The notes under the pieces: model-generated
What the model was told of the DNA's origin: nothing
Database searches by the model: none
The model's input: only the letters and a program-made list of their open reading frames with translations
Shown here: positions 52,674-62,411 of the stretch, one piece after another
Numbering within the stretch: position 1 is the stretch's first letter
How the letters are laid out: each line of letters begins with the position of its first letter
Source: Pseudomonas putida
GTDB lineage: Bacteria > Pseudomonadota > Gammaproteobacteria > Pseudomonadales > Pseudomonadaceae
DNA: 64,000 nt
Assembly (NCBI RefSeq): GCF_001976065.1
Contig: NZ_MNAH01000009.1
Span: forward strand, 58,835-122,834
Direction of reading: 5' to 3'
Program-made: the position numbers and the translations under genes

Positions 52674-53563
52674 GCCTTGGCGGCCTGGACGACTTCCTGC
52701 GGATCGGCGTGCACCAACACTTCAGCCCGCGGGTAGGCGGCATGAATCGCATCGGCAGCCTGGTCGCTGATGCCGTGGGCGACTGACAGGGTCAGTTCCC
52801 CCGGCAATTCCAGGTGCAACTGCACAAACCACTGGTTGCCGGAAATCCGCGTACGCAAGTCATGGGCGCCCAACACCCCCGGTACACTGCAGGCCAGTTC
52901 CAGCATGTGCTGGCTGACATCCGGCGGCAATTCTTCATCCATCAACACCGCAAAGCTTGCCCGGGCGATGGTGATTGCGCTCCAGAGGATGTACGCAGCA
53001 ATCCCCAGGCCGAACCAGGGGTCGACCTGATGCCAGCCAAACCCGGCGAGCACCAGCGCCACCAGGATGCTGCCATTGAGCAGCAGGTCTGAACGGTAAT
53101 GCAGGGAGTCTGCGTGCACGGCGTTAGAGCCGGTGGCCTTGACCACCCGATGCTGCACCATCAGCAGCGCCAGGGTCAGGCCCAGCGAGAACACGATCAC
53201 GCCGATGCTGATCCACGGCGCGCCCACCGGTTCCGGATGCTTGAGCCGGTCCACTGCCTGTAGCGCAATCAACACCGCACTGCCGCCAATGAATAGCGCC
53301 TGGGCCATGCCCGCCAGTGACTCGGCCTTGCCATGTCCGTAGCGATGATCGTCGTCGGCCGGGCGCAAGGCGTAGTGCACCGCCAGCAGGTTGAGCAGCG
53401 AGGTCACGCCGTCGAGTGTCGAGTCGGTCAGCCCGGCGAGCATGCTCACCGAACCGCTCAACCACCAGGCGATGGCTTTGGCGACGATCAGCGTGCAGGC
53501 CACCGCTACCGAGGCACGGGTCGCCAGCCGCAGCAGGCGGGCGTGTTCGACGCTTGAGATCAT
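52658..53563 (-). CDS. Cation diffusion facilitator (FieF-like)
   Basis: A 301-aa divalent-metal/proton antiporter with about six membrane helices and a cytoplasmic C-terminal domain. Metal-site segments DSTLDGVTSLLN, DDDHRYGHGKAESLAG and HADSLHYRSDLLLN are present. Substrate (Fe2+, Zn2+ or Mn2+) cannot be told by eye. It overlaps the DUF6515 gene tail to tail. Confidence 0.92.
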   Translation of the reverse strand: MISSVEHARLLRLATRASVAVACTLIVAKAIAWWLSGSVSMLAGLTDSTLDGVTSLLNLLAVHYALRPADDDHRYGHGKAESLAGMAQALFIGGSAVLIALQAVDRLKHPEPVGAPWISIGVIVFSLGLTLALLMVQHRVVKATGSNAVHADSLHYRSDLLLNGSILVALVLAGFGWHQVDPWFGLGIAAYILWSAITIARASFAVLMDEELPPDVSQHMLELACSVPGVLGAHDLRTRISGNQWFVQLHLELPGELTLSVAHGISDQAADAIHAAYPRAEVLVHADPQEVVQAAKAQNVT

Positions 53564-53592
53564 GGGTGCGGATGTTCCTTGTCGTGCCCCGA

Positions 53593-54012
53593 TTAAGCGG
53601 CGGGTTGCAGGCCGAACATGGCCAGTTGCTGGGCGCTGCCCTTGTGCTGGATCAGGCGTGGATCATCCAGCGGCAAGCTGCGGCCCAGTTCACGCTGCAG
53701 AATAGACTGTAACTTGAGGTTATCGACCTGGCCGTCGACGCCAATGGCGTCCTTGAGTTTTTCCGGATCGACCTGGGCGGTCTTGCCCGGTTCGAAGTAG
53801 ATCGCACCCGTGGCGAAGTCCACGGCAAACGCGATCAGGCCGGGGATGATGTAGAACAGCAGGCCCACGGCATCGAGCACGGCAATGGCCGGGTCGATCT
53901 TGCCATCGATCTGGCCGCGGCGATCGGGATAGAAGATCGAACCGCAGGCAGTCACTTGGGTCAGCAGGGTCGCGACCAGAACACCGCCGATCAGGCGAAA
54001 GGGAACACGCAT
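53593..54012 (-). CDS. Conserved lipoprotein, unknown function
   Basis: A 139-aa protein with signal peptide and lipobox VTAC (about Cys23). A hydrophobic stretch LLFYIIPGLIAFAVDFATGAIYF follows, and the C-terminal half is helical and polar, ending AMFGLQPAA. It is often annotated only as a conserved lipoprotein. The start at 54012 is set by the signal peptide. It is divergent from hrpB. Confidence 0.78.
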   Translation of the reverse strand: MRVPFRLIGGVLVATLLTQVTACGSIFYPDRRGQIDGKIDPAIAVLDAVGLLFYIIPGLIAFAVDFATGAIYFEPGKTAQVDPEKLKDAIGVDGQVDNLKLQSILQRELGRSLPLDDPRLIQHKGSAQQLAMFGLQPAA

Positions 54013-54121
54013 ATGAAATCTCCTGGGTAATCTCAAAACGAAGCGTCGTCGATATGAATTAGGACCGCAACGAACACTGGGCAGTTCGCCGTTATACTCG
54101 CGCCTCTGTTTGGGAGCCAGC

Positions 54122-56641
54122 ATGATTTCTTTGCCGATTGATGAAGTTTTACCCGCCCTGCGTGAAGCCCTGGCGAGACGCCACGAAGCCGTGCTTGAAG
54201 CACCGCCCGGCGCCGGTAAGACCACCCGGGTGCCCCTGGCCTTGCTCAACGAACCGTGGCTGGCCGGGCAGACCATCCTGATGCTCGAGCCGCGCCGGCT
54301 GGCTGCGCGGGCGGCGGCGGAGCGCCTGGCCAGTGAGCTTGGCGAGAAGGTCGGGGAAACCGTGGGCTATCGGATTCGCCTGGACAGCAAGGTGGGGCCC
54401 AACACCCGTATCGAGGTGGTCACCGAAGGCATTCTCACCCGGCGTTTGCAGGACGATCCGGCGCTGGAGGGCGTGGGCCTGTTGATCTTCGATGAGTTCC
54501 ACGAGCGCAGCCTCGACGCCGATCTTGCGCTGGCCCTGAGCCTCAATGGCCGCGAGCTGTTCCGTGACGATCAGCCGCTGAAGATCCTCCTGATGTCGGC
54601 CACCCTGGAAGGCGAACGGCTGGCGGGGTTGCTGGACGACGCGCCGATCCTGCGCAGCGAAGGCCGTATGTACCCGGTGGCGATGCGCTGGGGCCGGCCG
54701 TTCCAGGTCGGTGAATTTATCGAGCCACGGCTGGTGCAGACCATCCTCGAAGCCTTGAACGACGAAGCCGGCAGCGTGCTGGTGTTCCTGCCTGGGCAAG
54801 CCGAGATTCGTCGCGTGCATCAACAATTGGCGGATGCGCTGGGCGATAACCCTCAGGTCCTGCTCTGCCCGTTGCACGGTGAGCTGGACCTCGCCGCGCA
54901 ACGGGCGGCGATCGATCCGGCGCCGCCGGGCCAGCGCAAAGTGGTGCTGGCCACCAACATCGCCGAGACCAGCCTGACCATCGACGGCGTGCGCGTGGTG
55001 ATCGATGCCGGGTTGGCGCGGGTGCCGCGTTTCGATCCCGGCAGCGGCATGACCCGCCTCGACACCCAGCGAATTTCCAAGGCCAGCGCCACCCAGCGTG
55101 CGGGCCGGGCAGGGCGACTGGAGCCGGGTGTGTGCTATCGCTTGTGGTCGCAGGATCAGCACGAACAATTGGCGGCTTATGGCAGCGCGGAAATTCTTTC
55201 GGCGGATCTGGCCGGTTTGGCGCTGCAGCTTGGTCGTTGGGGTGTGACACCGGGTCAGCTGGTTTGGCTTGATGTACCACCGGCAGCGGCTTATGCACAG
55301 GCTCAGGACTTGCTGGTGCGCCTTGGTGCATTGGATGGCGAAGCGCTGACCCGTCACGGCCAGGCCATGGCCGAACTGCCGGCGCATCCGCGTATCGCGC
55401 ATCTGTTGTTGCGAGGACAGGCGCTCGGCCTGGCCGACATGGCGTGCGATGTTGCGGCGTTGCTTGGCGAGCGCGACATCTTGCGTGGCGCGGGTGCCGA
55501 CTTGCACAGCCGCTTGGCGCTGCTGTCCGGGGAAGAGCGCGCCGCTCGTGGTGCCCAAGGCGGCGTGCAACGCGCCCGTCAACTGGCGCGGCAATATCGC
55601 GGCTATTTGCGCGGCAAGGCGTCGGAGCCGGTCAGCGACGTCGATCATCCGCGCTGGCTCGGCGCGCTTCTGGCGTTGGCCTATCCCGACCGCGTCGCCC
55701 AACAACGCCGTGCCGGCGGCGCCGAGTATCGCCTGGCCAACGGTCGTGCTGCGCTGTTTGCCGAAGCCGACAGCCTGATGAAGCAGCCTTGGCTGGTCAT
55801 CGCCGATCTCGGCAGCCGTCAGGGTCAGCGTGAAGAGCGGATTTACCTGGCGGCGGATTTCGACCCGGCGCTGTTCGAATCGGTACTGGCCGAGCAGGTG
55901 CGATGCGTCGATCAACTGGATTGGGATGAGCGCGAAGGTGTGCTGCGGGCCGAGCGCCAGCGCAAGGTCGGCGAGCTCATTCTCAGCCGCGAGCCGCTGA
56001 CCGGCCTTGATGAAAGTGCCCGCAGCCAGGCATTGGTCAATCTGGTGCGCCGCAAAGGCCTGGAGCTGTTGCCGTGGACCCCGGAGTTGCGCCAGTGGCA
56101 GGCGCGGGTGGCGTTGTTGCGCCAGCTGGACCTGGGCAGCAAGGGTGAAAGCGATTGGCCGGATGTCAGCGACGCTGCGCTGCTTAATAACCTTGAGCAC
56201 TGGCTGATGCCGTACCTGGGCAAAGTCTCTCGGCTCAGTCATTTCGCCAACCTCGACCTCTCGAGCATCGTTCACAACCTGTTGCCATGGCCACTGCCGC
56301 AACGCCTGGACGAATTGGCTCCGCACCACTTGAGCGTGCCGTCGGGTTCATCTATTCGCCTGGACTACAGTGAACAGCCGCCGATCCTGGCGGTGCGCCT
56401 GCAGGAACTGTTCGGCCTGGCTGAAACCCCGCGCATCGCCGGTGGCCGGCAGGTGGTCAAGCTGCATTTGCTGTCCCCGGCGCGGCGGCCGGTGCAGGTG
56501 ACCCAGGACCTGGCGAACTTCTGGCGCAGCACCTACGCCGAGGTGAAGAAAGACTTGAAGGGGCGCTACCCGAAACATTACTGGCCGGACGACCCGCTGG
56601 TGGCCGAAGCCACGGCACGGATCAAGCCGCGCAAGCCATGA
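54122..56641 (+). CDS. hrpB: ATP-dependent helicase HrpB
   Basis: An 839-aa DEAH-box RNA helicase family member. It has Walker A GAGKTT (30-35), the DEFH box in LLIFDEFHERSLDADLAL, SATLEG (motif III) and QRAGRAGR (motif VI), then HA2 and the HrpB C-terminal domain. Function in pseudomonads is poorly known. ATG at 54122 (MISLPIDEVLPAL) is the family start. It converges with the EEP-family gene, nine bases apart. Confidence 0.95.
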   Translation: MISLPIDEVLPALREALARRHEAVLEAPPGAGKTTRVPLALLNEPWLAGQTILMLEPRRLAARAAAERLASELGEKVGETVGYRIRLDSKVGPNTRIEVVTEGILTRRLQDDPALEGVGLLIFDEFHERSLDADLALALSLNGRELFRDDQPLKILLMSATLEGERLAGLLDDAPILRSEGRMYPVAMRWGRPFQVGEFIEPRLVQTILEALNDEAGSVLVFLPGQAEIRRVHQQLADALGDNPQVLLCPLHGELDLAAQRAAIDPAPPGQRKVVLATNIAETSLTIDGVRVVIDAGLARVPRFDPGSGMTRLDTQRISKASATQRAGRAGRLEPGVCYRLWSQDQHEQLAAYGSAEILSADLAGLALQLGRWGVTPGQLVWLDVPPAAAYAQAQDLLVRLGALDGEALTRHGQAMAELPAHPRIAHLLLRGQALGLADMACDVAALLGERDILRGAGADLHSRLALLSGEERAARGAQGGVQRARQLARQYRGYLRGKASEPVSDVDHPRWLGALLALAYPDRVAQQRRAGGAEYRLANGRAALFAEADSLMKQPWLVIADLGSRQGQREERIYLAADFDPALFESVLAEQVRCVDQLDWDEREGVLRAERQRKVGELILSREPLTGLDESARSQALVNLVRRKGLELLPWTPELRQWQARVALLRQLDLGSKGESDWPDVSDAALLNNLEHWLMPYLGKVSRLSHFANLDLSSIVHNLLPWPLPQRLDELAPHHLSVPSGSSIRLDYSEQPPILAVRLQELFGLAETPRIAGGRQVVKLHLLSPARRPVQVTQDLANFWRSTYAEVKKDLKGRYPKHYWPDDPLVAEATARIKPRKP

Positions 56642-56650
56642 CTCGCCAGG

Positions 56651-57727
56651 CTAGGGCGCGGCGGGCAGCAGAAAGCGTGCTATTACCGGCAGGTGATCGG
56701 AGATGCGCAGGGTATCGTCCTGCCGGACCACCGCCTCGACCCGTTTGATCCGCGGGCTGTAGAACAGGTAGTCGACGGTCCGGTCCGGGCCGTTCAAAGC
56801 GGCATCGTTCGGGTAATGGGTCAGCCAGCGCGCGCGGTCGATCCCGCCGGATTCGTTGTTGGTGGGGATCATCGGGTACTTGTCCCACAACAGATGCAGG
56901 ACGCTGTCGGCGGAGTAGGGCGTGCGCTGCTCGCCGGGCAGGCGTTGGTATTGGCCCAGCGGCAGCAGGTTGAAGTCGCCACCGATCAGCCAGGGCGTGC
57001 CGCGGCTTTCGAACTTGTCGAGGACCTTGGCCACGGCCGCGACCTGCGCCTGCAGCGTCTCGTCGGGTTGGCTCGCACGATCCAGATGGGTGTTGAGGAC
57101 CGCGAGCTGGGCGCCGTCGCTCAAGGGCAGGTACGTCACCAGCAAGGCGTTTTTCGGTTGGAACTGGCGACTGATCGGGTTGGCCGATGTGATCGGCAAT
57201 TGCAGACGCTCGGCGTGTTCGATCTGATAGCGGCTCAGGGTCGCCAGTTGCCGGCCGACGCTGCCGAAAATGTGCGGGTTCGGCACGAAGTCAGCCTTCC
57301 AGTCGAAGGCATGGGCACTGCACGGATACAGGTCGGCGAGCCGCTCCTTCAGCAGCTTGAGCTGGTTCTGGTAGTCGCTGGCCTTGGCGCCGTCATCGAG
57401 CTCCTGCAGCAGCACGACGTCCGGTTGCTCGTCGCGGATCACCCGCGCCACTTCATCGAGGCTGAAGGCCATGTCTTCCGGCGTGGGGGAGTCGTCGGCG
57501 CCGGCGGCCAGGTCATTCCAGAACACATAGCGCTTGCCCGCCAGGTACTGGACGTTCCAGGTCATGACCTTCAGTGCCTGGCCCGGTGCCAGGGTGGGCG
57601 CCTGGGTGCAGCTGACTGGCGCTGTTTCCCTGGCCTCGGGTCGCCAGGTCAGGCTGTAGACCGCCACGCCGGCCAAGCCGATGACGATCAACAAACCCAG
57701 CAAGGTGTAGCGCAGCAGTCGGGTCAT
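56651..57727 (-). CDS. Endonuclease/exonuclease/phosphatase (EEP) family protein
   Basis: A 358-aa EEP-fold hydrolase with an N-terminal membrane helix (about 5-25). The metal-binding motifs are seen: MTWNVQYL, VVLLQELDD, LNTHLDRAS, GGDFNLLPLG and ISDHLPVIARF. The helix would place the catalytic domain in the periplasm. Substrate may be a phosphodiester of a nucleic acid or lipid. I used the ATG at 57727 (MTRLLRYTLL); a start at 57766 adds 13 residues. Confidence 0.87.
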   Translation of the reverse strand: MTRLLRYTLLGLLIVIGLAGVAVYSLTWRPEARETAPVSCTQAPTLAPGQALKVMTWNVQYLAGKRYVFWNDLAAGADDSPTPEDMAFSLDEVARVIRDEQPDVVLLQELDDGAKASDYQNQLKLLKERLADLYPCSAHAFDWKADFVPNPHIFGSVGRQLATLSRYQIEHAERLQLPITSANPISRQFQPKNALLVTYLPLSDGAQLAVLNTHLDRASQPDETLQAQVAAVAKVLDKFESRGTPWLIGGDFNLLPLGQYQRLPGEQRTPYSADSVLHLLWDKYPMIPTNNESGGIDRARWLTHYPNDAALNGPDRTVDYLFYSPRIKRVEAVVRQDDTLRISDHLPVIARFLLPAAP

Positions 57728-57793
57728 GGCTCGGCTTATCGCGTTACGGAAGTTGACCCCGAGCATACCCGACTGACGAGCGGTCGCCCACGG

Positions 57794-58468
57794 TCAACGT
57801 GGACCATCGATTTTTTCCGGCACTTCGCTGATCAACATGAACAGGCGGAACAGCACCACGCTGGTGAACAGCTGCAGGAAGCTGTGGGCGCTGTCGATCA
57901 GCAGCGAGATCACTGGGTTCTGCGGCTCGGGGTACGCCGCCAATGTGGCGCCCTTGAGCAGCCACAAAGGGGCCATCACACACAGGATGCACACCAGGAT
58001 GCGCATGAAATGACCGCGGGTCAGGCGCAGGCTTTCCTTCATGGCTGCAAGCGGCGCCAGGCCGCGCAGCACCAGCAGGTACTCGCCGAAGGCCAGGGTC
58101 ACCATCAGCCAGATGCCCGGCAGGAAGTACAGCGACAGGCCAAGCAGGATCAGCAGGGTGTTCAGGGCGGTCAACAAGGCGAAACGCGGCCACAGATAGG
58201 CAGACCTCGACAGTAGCTCGCGATTGCTTGGCGATTCGCCACGGCTGCGGGCGTCGAGGAACAGGATCAGCGCGGCGGTGTACAGCGGATAGACCAGCAA
58301 GCCGACGATCACACTGATGCCGGGGAAACTGTCCGGCTCGGTGGAGTGGTCGACCACTTGTTGCAAAAGGGCCTCGATGATCACCAGCGGCAGGCACAAC
58401 TGCACGATCTGGCCCAGATTGCGTTTGAAGAAGTACAAGGAGTCGCGCAGTACATCGAACGGATTCAT
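57794..58468 (-). CDS. YciC-family inner membrane protein
   Basis: A 224-residue polytopic protein (about six helices) starting MNPFDVLRDSLYFFKRNLGQ, the UPF0259/YciC pattern; function unknown. The start at 58468 is chosen because the family begins this way; the open frame extends to 58555 without support. It lies upstream of the EEP gene on the same strand, 66 bases apart. Confidence 0.85.
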   Translation of the reverse strand: MNPFDVLRDSLYFFKRNLGQIVQLCLPLVIIEALLQQVVDHSTEPDSFPGISVIVGLLVYPLYTAALILFLDARSRGESPSNRELLSRSAYLWPRFALLTALNTLLILLGLSLYFLPGIWLMVTLAFGEYLLVLRGLAPLAAMKESLRLTRGHFMRILVCILCVMAPLWLLKGATLAAYPEPQNPVISLLIDSAHSFLQLFTSVVLFRLFMLISEVPEKIDGPR

Positions 58469-58645
58469 CAGTTGGTATCGCAGGTTGAAAGCAGTGGCAC
58501 ACTTTAACCGATGATGTGCCGGAGGGCGCAAACGTAAACGTTGGGTAAAGCTCATTGAAACAACTTGTTTCAGCCTCCATTAAGGTCGGGCACCTTATCC
58601 TTTGTGGATACAGGCACGATTTTCCCGGCAATCTACGAGGTCGCC

Positions 58646-59413
58646 ATGAACAGCGAAGAACAAACCCTGATCGATGGACTGTTTTCCCGGCTGCAACAGG
58701 CCGAAACGGACTCAGCCCCGCGCGACGCCCAGGCCGAGGCGCGGATCAAGGAGCACCTGACACGCCAACCGGCGGCAGGTTATTTCATGACCCAGGCCAT
58801 TCTGGTGCAAGAGGCAGCGATCAAGAGCCTCGACGGACAGAACAAACAACTGACTGCGCAAATCCAGCAATTGCAGGCCGAGCTGCAACAGGCAAAGGCG
58901 CAAACGTCCGCGCCGGCAGCGAGCAGCGGTGGCTTCCTGTCGAGCATCTTTGGTGGCAATAGCCGTGATCCGCAGCCTGCGCCTGCGCAACCGGCGTCTT
59001 CGAGTGGTGGCGGCTGGCGTGAGCCGGCGCGTCCGTCATTCAACGCGCAACCACCGCAGCAGAACTTCGGTGCACCTCCACAGCAGGGCTATGCACCCCA
59101 GCAACAGGCCCCGGCGGCGGGCAGCGGCTTCCTCGGCGGAGCGCTGAAAACAGCGGCCGGCGTGGCCGGTGGCGTGATGCTGGCACAAGGCATCAGCAGT
59201 CTGTTCCACCACAATCAGCCGGCGCAGGAAATCGTCGAGGTCATCAAGGAAGAACCGGCCCAGGTCAACGACCAGGGTAACAATGGCTGGGGCGATGATC
59301 AGCGCATGGCCGGCAATGATGGCTATGCCAACGATCAAGGCGGTTTTGCCGACGCCGACTACAGCGATGACAGCTCATCGTTCTTCGGCGGTGACGACGA
59401 CTCCTTCGTCTGA
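58646..59413 (+). CDS. DUF2076 family protein
   Basis: A 255-aa protein. The N-terminal 85 residues are a coiled-coil-prone DUF2076 helix region (MNSEEQTLIDGLFSRL, IQQLQAELQQAKAQ). The middle is Gln/Pro/Ala-rich, a Gly/Ala segment FLGGALKTAAGVAGGVMLAQG could enter a membrane, and the tail is acidic and Asp/Ser-rich, ending GDDDSFV. Function unknown. The ATG at 58646 follows a GAGG site. Confidence 0.88.
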   Translation: MNSEEQTLIDGLFSRLQQAETDSAPRDAQAEARIKEHLTRQPAAGYFMTQAILVQEAAIKSLDGQNKQLTAQIQQLQAELQQAKAQTSAPAASSGGFLSSIFGGNSRDPQPAPAQPASSSGGGWREPARPSFNAQPPQQNFGAPPQQGYAPQQQAPAAGSGFLGGALKTAAGVAGGVMLAQGISSLFHHNQPAQEIVEVIKEEPAQVNDQGNNGWGDDQRMAGNDGYANDQGGFADADYSDDSSSFFGGDDDSFV

Positions 59414-59541
59414 TACGCCATTCGTCCGGGGCGCTGCGGCGCTCCGGGCCGATTATTCGCGAAACCCACCTTTTGGCTGGCATACTGGGCGACTTTTCGG
59501 GCCTGGTGCCTGATCCTGCCTGCGCGCTAATGAGGTGTCCG

Positions 59542-60021
59542 GTGAAAAAAATCGCAGTGTTCGCCGATGTCCAGAACCTCTACTACACCGTGCGCCAGGC
59601 TTATGGTTGCCACTTCAACTATGCCGCGTTGTGGGCCGACATCAGCAAGCAAGGCGAGATCGTCGAGGCCTACGCCTACGCGATCGATCGTGGCGACAGT
59701 AAACAGCAGCAGTTCCAGCAGATCCTGCGCAACCTCGGCTTCACCGTGAAGCTCAAGCCCTATATCCAGCGCAGCGATGGCTCGGCCAAGGGCGACTGGG
59801 ATGTGGGCATCACCCTCGACATCATGGACGCCGCCGACCATGTCGATGAAGTGGTACTGGCCTCCGGCGACGGTGATTTCGACATGCTGCTGGAGCGCAT
59901 CATCAGCAAGCATGGCGTGCAAGCGGTGGCCTATGGGGTGCCGGGCCTGACGGCCAACTCGCTGATCCGCGCCGCCAGCCGCTATGTGCCGATCGAAGGC
60001 GCGTTGCTGCTCAAGAATTGA
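59542..60021 (+). CDS. NYN-domain protein, LabA/DUF88 type
   Basis: A 159-aa PIN-like RNase-fold protein. The acidic active-site residues appear in FADVQNLYYT, KGDWDVGITLD and ASGDGDFDML. LabA-type NYN proteins are thought to be RNases, but the target is unknown. I chose the GTG at 59542 (MKKIAVFADVQN) since GAGG lies seven bases upstream; an in-frame ATG at 59530 overlaps that site. The exonuclease gene starts 22 bases after it, so both nucleases are probably co-transcribed. Confidence 0.87.
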   Translation: MKKIAVFADVQNLYYTVRQAYGCHFNYAALWADISKQGEIVEAYAYAIDRGDSKQQQFQQILRNLGFTVKLKPYIQRSDGSAKGDWDVGITLDIMDAADHVDEVVLASGDGDFDMLLERIISKHGVQAVAYGVPGLTANSLIRAASRYVPIEGALLLKN

Positions 60022-60043
60022 TTTTTACGGAGTTGAAACAGGT

Positions 60044-60655
60044 TTGGAACGCATAGCAGTCATCGACTTTGAAACCACCGGGATCTCTCCGAGCAGCAGC
60101 TGCCGAGCCACGGAAATTGCCGTAGTGATCCTTGAGCAAGGACGCATCGTCGAGCGTTACCAGAGCCTGATGAACGCCGGCGTGCGCGTCCCGGGTTTTA
60201 TCGAACAACTGACCGGTATCAGCAACGCCATGCTGCGCACCGCGCCTTCGGCCGAGCAGGTAATGAACGAGGTCAACGAGTTCGTCGGCACCACGCCTCT
60301 GCTGGCGCACAACGCGGCGTTTGACCAGAAGTTCTGGGATTTCGAGCTTGGGCGAATCAAGCGTACGCGCTTGCAGAACTTTGCCTGCTCGCTGCTACTG
60401 GCGCGTCGCCTCATGCCCGCGGCACCGAACCACAAGCTCGGCACCCTGACCGCCTTCGCCAACCTGCCCCACACCGGCAAGGCTCACCGGGCCATGGCCG
60501 ATGCCGAGATGGCGGCCAACCTGATGACGCACCTGGCCGGGGAGTTACGGCAGAAACACGGATTGCGCGAGTTGTCCCATGACTTGCTGTGCACGTTGCA
60601 GAAGGTCCCGGCAGCGAAGGTGGGCGAACACCTCAAGCGCTATCGCGGATTCTGA
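60044..60655 (+). CDS. DnaQ-like DEDDh 3'-5' exonuclease
   Basis: A 203-aa exonuclease domain protein. All DEDDh residues are present: IDFETTG, LAHNAAFDQKF and HRAMADAEM. It resembles the proofreading epsilon-type fold but lacks a polymerase-binding tail, so a repair or RNA role is possible. The start is not certain: TTG at 60044 (MERIAVIDFETTG as decoded, LERIAV by code) gives the domain start and no ATG lies closer than the NYN gene. Confidence 0.88.
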   Translation: MERIAVIDFETTGISPSSSCRATEIAVVILEQGRIVERYQSLMNAGVRVPGFIEQLTGISNAMLRTAPSAEQVMNEVNEFVGTTPLLAHNAAFDQKFWDFELGRIKRTRLQNFACSLLLARRLMPAAPNHKLGTLTAFANLPHTGKAHRAMADAEMAANLMTHLAGELRQKHGLRELSHDLLCTLQKVPAAKVGEHLKRYRGF

Positions 60656-60672
60656 AAGCAGCACGAATCCCC

Positions 60673-60762
60673 TGTGGGAGCGGGCTTGCGCGCGAAAGCG
60701 GTATGTCATTCAACATTGATGTTGACTGGACTGGCGCTTTCGCGCGCAAGCCCGCTCCCACA
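60673..60762. repeat. REP pair (inverted, GCGCGC variant)
   Basis: GTGGGAGCGGGCTTGCGCGC (60674-60693) faces GCGCGCAAGCCCGCTCCCAC (60742-60761). It separates the convergent exonuclease and Lrp genes. Confidence 0.85.
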
Positions 60763-60786
60763 TTTGGATCTTTTGTAACCTCGGAT

Positions 60787-61239
60787 TTACCTGCCATTCC
60801 CTTCGATATGCCCCAACGGCACGCGCTTCTCTATCGCGCTCGACAGCACAATCGACGTCTTGCTGAAGCCAAACGTGGCAATCCGGTTGATCAGCTCTTC
60901 CAGCTCCGGCATCGAACCCACCGCCGCCTGCATGATCACGCATGGGTCACCGGTCACTCGGTGGCATTCGGTCAGCTGCGGGATCTTGATCAGGTCGTCG
61001 TAGGCTTTCTGATTGCCATGCTGGTTCAGGCGCAATTCGATCACGCACTGGATCGGCAGGCCGAGCTTGGCCATGTCGACTTTCGCCTGGTAACCGGTGA
61101 TCACCCCGCTGGATTCGAGTTTGGCCACGCGTTCGGCCACGGCCGGGGCAGAGAGGTTGACCTTGCGCGCCAGGTCCGCGTAGGACGCGCGACCGTTTTC
61201 CAGCAGGGCGCTGAGCAGCATGCGGTCGTATTTGTCCAT
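60787..61239 (-). CDS. Lrp/AsnC-family transcriptional regulator
   Basis: A 150-aa regulator with an AsnC helix-turn-helix (YADLARKVNLSAPAVAERVAKLESSG, stated in parts: LARKVNLSAPAVAERV) and a RAM domain (about 65-140). It is divergent from an EamA-type exporter, which is a common pairing for amino-acid export. The start at 61239 (MDKYDRMLLSAL) fits the family; the longer frame to 61353 is not used. Confidence 0.92.
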   Translation of the reverse strand: MDKYDRMLLSALLENGRASYADLARKVNLSAPAVAERVAKLESSGVITGYQAKVDMAKLGLPIQCVIELRLNQHGNQKAYDDLIKIPQLTECHRVTGDPCVIMQAAVGSMPELEELINRIATFGFSKTSIVLSSAIEKRVPLGHIEGNGR

Positions 61240-61403
61240 GGTCGAACTCCTCAAAATCACGTACTTTCGAAAACATGGTTTATAGCGCTGAACTCCGTGT
61301 TTTGAAAAGTGTACCGATGCTTTAAACAGGTTTTGTAACTTATTTTCCTGCACCAGCCTTTCTAAAATAGCCGTTCACTTGTCTTGCCTGTGAGCTGCCC
61401 GCC

Positions 61404-62333
61404 ATGCCTGGTCTACGTCGTTTTCCCTTGCCGTTAATCGCTGCCTTTTTCGCGTTGTACGTGATTTGGGGCTCGACCTACCTGGTGATCCGCATCGGCG
61501 TGGAGTACTGGCCACCATTGCTGCTGGCGGGAATTCGCTTCGTGATCGCCGGGACTTTGATGTATGCCTTCCTGCGCTGGCGCGGGGCGCCGGCACCGAC
61601 CTGGGCGCAATGGAAAGCCGCCGGCATCATCGGGGTGTTGCTGCTGGCTTGCGGTAATGGCGGGGTCAGCCTGGCCGAACACACGGGGGTGGCCTCCGGT
61701 GTCGCGGCACTGGCCGTGGCGACGGTGCCGCTGTTCACCCTGCTCTGTGGATATTTCTGGGGCGCGCGTAATACCCGTCTCGAATGGGCCGGGATTGCGC
61801 TCGGCATGATCGGCATTGCCATGCTCAACCTCGGCTCCAACCTGCAATCGAGTCCGCTGGGTGCGGCATTGCTGATCTTTGCCGCGGCGACATGGGCGTT
61901 CGGCTCGGTGTGGAGCAAACATTTGCCGTTGCCTCAAGGCGCCATGGCCAGTGCCGTGGAAATGCTGGTGGGCGGCGTGGTGTTGCTGATCGGTAGCGCA
62001 GTGAGCGGTGAACACCTGGAGAAGGTCCCGCCCATCGAGGGCTGGGCGGCGCTGGCGTACTTGACCGTGTTCGGTTCGATCATTGCCTTCAACGCCTACA
62101 TGTACCTGCTTAAGCATGTGCGTCCGGCTGCCGCCACCAGTTATGCCTACGTCAACCCGGCGGTGGCCGTGTTGCTGGGGATCGTGTTTGTCGGAGAAAC
62201 CATTGGCATCGAGGAGGCACTGGCCATGTTGGTGATCATCAGTGCCGTGGTGCTGATCGGCCTGCCGCAGTGGCGCCGTACACCGCAACGGCCAGTGGTA
62301 AAGGCTGTGCCAACAGAATCCCGTGTGAATTAG
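61404..62333 (+). CDS. EamA/DMT-family transporter (YedA-like)
   Basis: A 309-aa protein with ten predicted helices in two EamA repeats. VIWGSTYLVIRIGVEYWPP near the N-terminus and SYAYVNPAVAVLLGI in the second repeat match the YedA group of drug/metabolite exporters. Neighbouring divergent Lrp regulator suggests amino-acid responsive export. The gene lies 164 bases from that regulator. Confidence 0.9.
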   Translation: MPGLRRFPLPLIAAFFALYVIWGSTYLVIRIGVEYWPPLLLAGIRFVIAGTLMYAFLRWRGAPAPTWAQWKAAGIIGVLLLACGNGGVSLAEHTGVASGVAALAVATVPLFTLLCGYFWGARNTRLEWAGIALGMIGIAMLNLGSNLQSSPLGAALLIFAAATWAFGSVWSKHLPLPQGAMASAVEMLVGGVVLLIGSAVSGEHLEKVPPIEGWAALAYLTVFGSIIAFNAYMYLLKHVRPAAATSYAYVNPAVAVLLGIVFVGETIGIEEALAMLVIISAVVLIGLPQWRRTPQRPVVKAVPTESRVN

Positions 62334-62411
62334 GGTAAACTGCGCGGCATTGCATCTCCTTTTGCACACTTGTTTTGAACAACCCGCGCTGAATTTTCCT
62401 ACGGTATTCCC

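Noticed and set aside
54149..56329. 726-residue open frame opposite hrpB
   Set aside because: Same reason: hrpB has all helicase motifs on the plus strand.
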